NCBI GenBank assembly: GCA_028716125.1
Contig: JAQUQK010000001.1
Coordinates: 1-47,060 of the forward strand
Reading direction: 5' to 3'
Origin: Thermoplasmatota archaeon
GTDB lineage: Archaea; Thermoplasmatota; JAQUQK01
Length of the DNA: 47,060 bases
Below, piece by piece: positions 46,651 to 47,060 of the stretch; position 1 is the stretch's first letter; the number at the start of each line of letters is the position of its first letter. The translations under genes and the position numbers were made by a program. The notes under the pieces are model-generated. The model was given only the letters and a program-made list of their open reading frames with translations, searched no databases and was not told where the DNA came from.

Positions 46651-47060
46651 TCAATACGTCCTTGACATTATGATTATCTCTTTTGCTGGCGCTCCGCAGA
46701 TTGCGCATTTCGCGCCTTCGGCTGGCTTTTCTCCCTCAGCCGGAGTTCCAAGCGTCTTCATGTCGAGCGCGCCTTCCGCCTCATGCCCGCAGCCGTCAAC
46801 TCCGCACCATGGCATCTTTATCATCCCGACGTAGCCCGACGCTAGCAGCGCTTTCGCCTCTTCCAGTGTATTCACGGCCCTGTTCTTGTGAACCATGACG
46901 TCCTCTGCCTTCTTCCAGAGCGCTTCTCGTATGGCCTCGAATTCTGCAGTCACTGCGCTTCCGTCTCCAAGAGGGACGAGATTCTTCGATCCCGTGTCCC
47001 TGCGGACAAGGACCATCTTGCTGTTGTCAACGTCGCGCGGCCCGATTTCGATGCGCAGCG
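46651..47060 (-). CDS. proS: prolyl-tRNA synthetase, C-terminal part
   Basis: The gene runs off the right edge; about 136 C-terminal residues are seen. In frame from the edge it reads LRIEIGPRDVDNSKMVLVRRD, here cut in its core EIGPRDVDNSK, then the anticodon-binding domain and the C-terminal zinc-binding domain: MIKMPWCGVDGCGHEAEGA and CAICGAPAKEIIIMSRTY with four Cys. The final Tyr is the conserved C-terminal residue of archaeal/eukaryotic ProRS, whose carboxylate reaches the active site. It charges tRNA-Pro. Confidence 0.95.
   Translation of the reverse strand, partial: LRIEIGPRDVDNSKMVLVRRDTGSKNLVPLGDGSAVTAEFEAIREALWKKAEDVMVHKNRAVNTLEEAKALLASGYVGMIKMPWCGVDGCGHEAEGALDMKTLGTPAEGEKPAEGAKCAICGAPAKEIIIMSRTY

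Overview
The window is a piece of an archaeal chromosome, probably from a Thermoplasmatota-like euryarchaeon (the lineage is inferred). Archaeal markers are ribosomal protein S8e, SRP19, transcription factor S, FEN1, RNase Z, TrmI, an archaeal-type prolyl-tRNA synthetase and an intron-containing tRNA-Tyr with a C1-G72 pair and no encoded CCA. A class II HMG-CoA reductase and an SDR-type threonine dehydrogenase, as in Thermoplasma, fit that lineage. At least thirteen predicted surface lipoproteins (hydrophobic leader ending in [S/A/G]-G-C or A-G-C) suggest a heterotroph that digests external polymers.

Two translation modes recur. First genes of operons usually have a TATA box 24-31 bp before the start codon, so their mRNAs are leaderless or nearly so. 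Internal genes use a Shine-Dalgarno core AGGTGA about 5 nt before the start, several times with the upstream stop codon TGA embedded in it. I used these two rules to choose starts.

Layout. 1-4.9 kb: a lipoprotein, trmI, a frameshifted acetyltransferase, an AlkZ-like DNA glycosylase, and rtcA with a coupled acetyltransferase. 4.9-15.4 kb: a surface degradation block on the minus strand, made of a three-glycosidase lipoprotein operon (six-hairpin enzyme, GH92, GH97), an Lrp regulator with an amidohydrolase lipoprotein, and two tandem M14 carboxypeptidase lipoproteins headed by a previously unlisted 53-codon secreted peptide gene. 15.5-22.2 kb: tRNA-Tyr, a membrane zinc-ribbon lipoprotein, tdh, a single-chain GAPDH-PGK fusion of bacterial type, and three tandem lipoproteins with related promoters. 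22.2-31.8 kb: fen, a PfkB sugar kinase, porCDAB (pyruvate:ferredoxin oxidoreductase), an exported Lon-type protease, an MFS transporter and RNase Z. 31.8-37.7 kb: an ABC exporter whose ATPase subunit carries its own membrane anchor and a large extracellular Ig-like region, then nudix-tfs, rps8e, srp19 and a seven-helix membrane protein. 37.8-47.06 kb: HMG-CoA reductase, two small membrane proteins, thiC with a relic of a second thiC tail, an FmdE-like protein, a gingipain-like protease lipoprotein and its partner, a thiamine-binding protein, a ZIP metal transporter and the C-terminal part of proS (cut by the window edge).

The most unusual items are the ectodomain-ABC ATPase fusion, the GAPDH-PGK fusion, the hidden secreted peptide gene before the carboxypeptidases, the helically phased TTGAAA repeats before pfkB, and the thiC tail relic with a perfect 15-bp inverted repeat. 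No stretch over 300 bases lacks a gene; the longest gene-free gap is the 248 bp between pfkB and porC.
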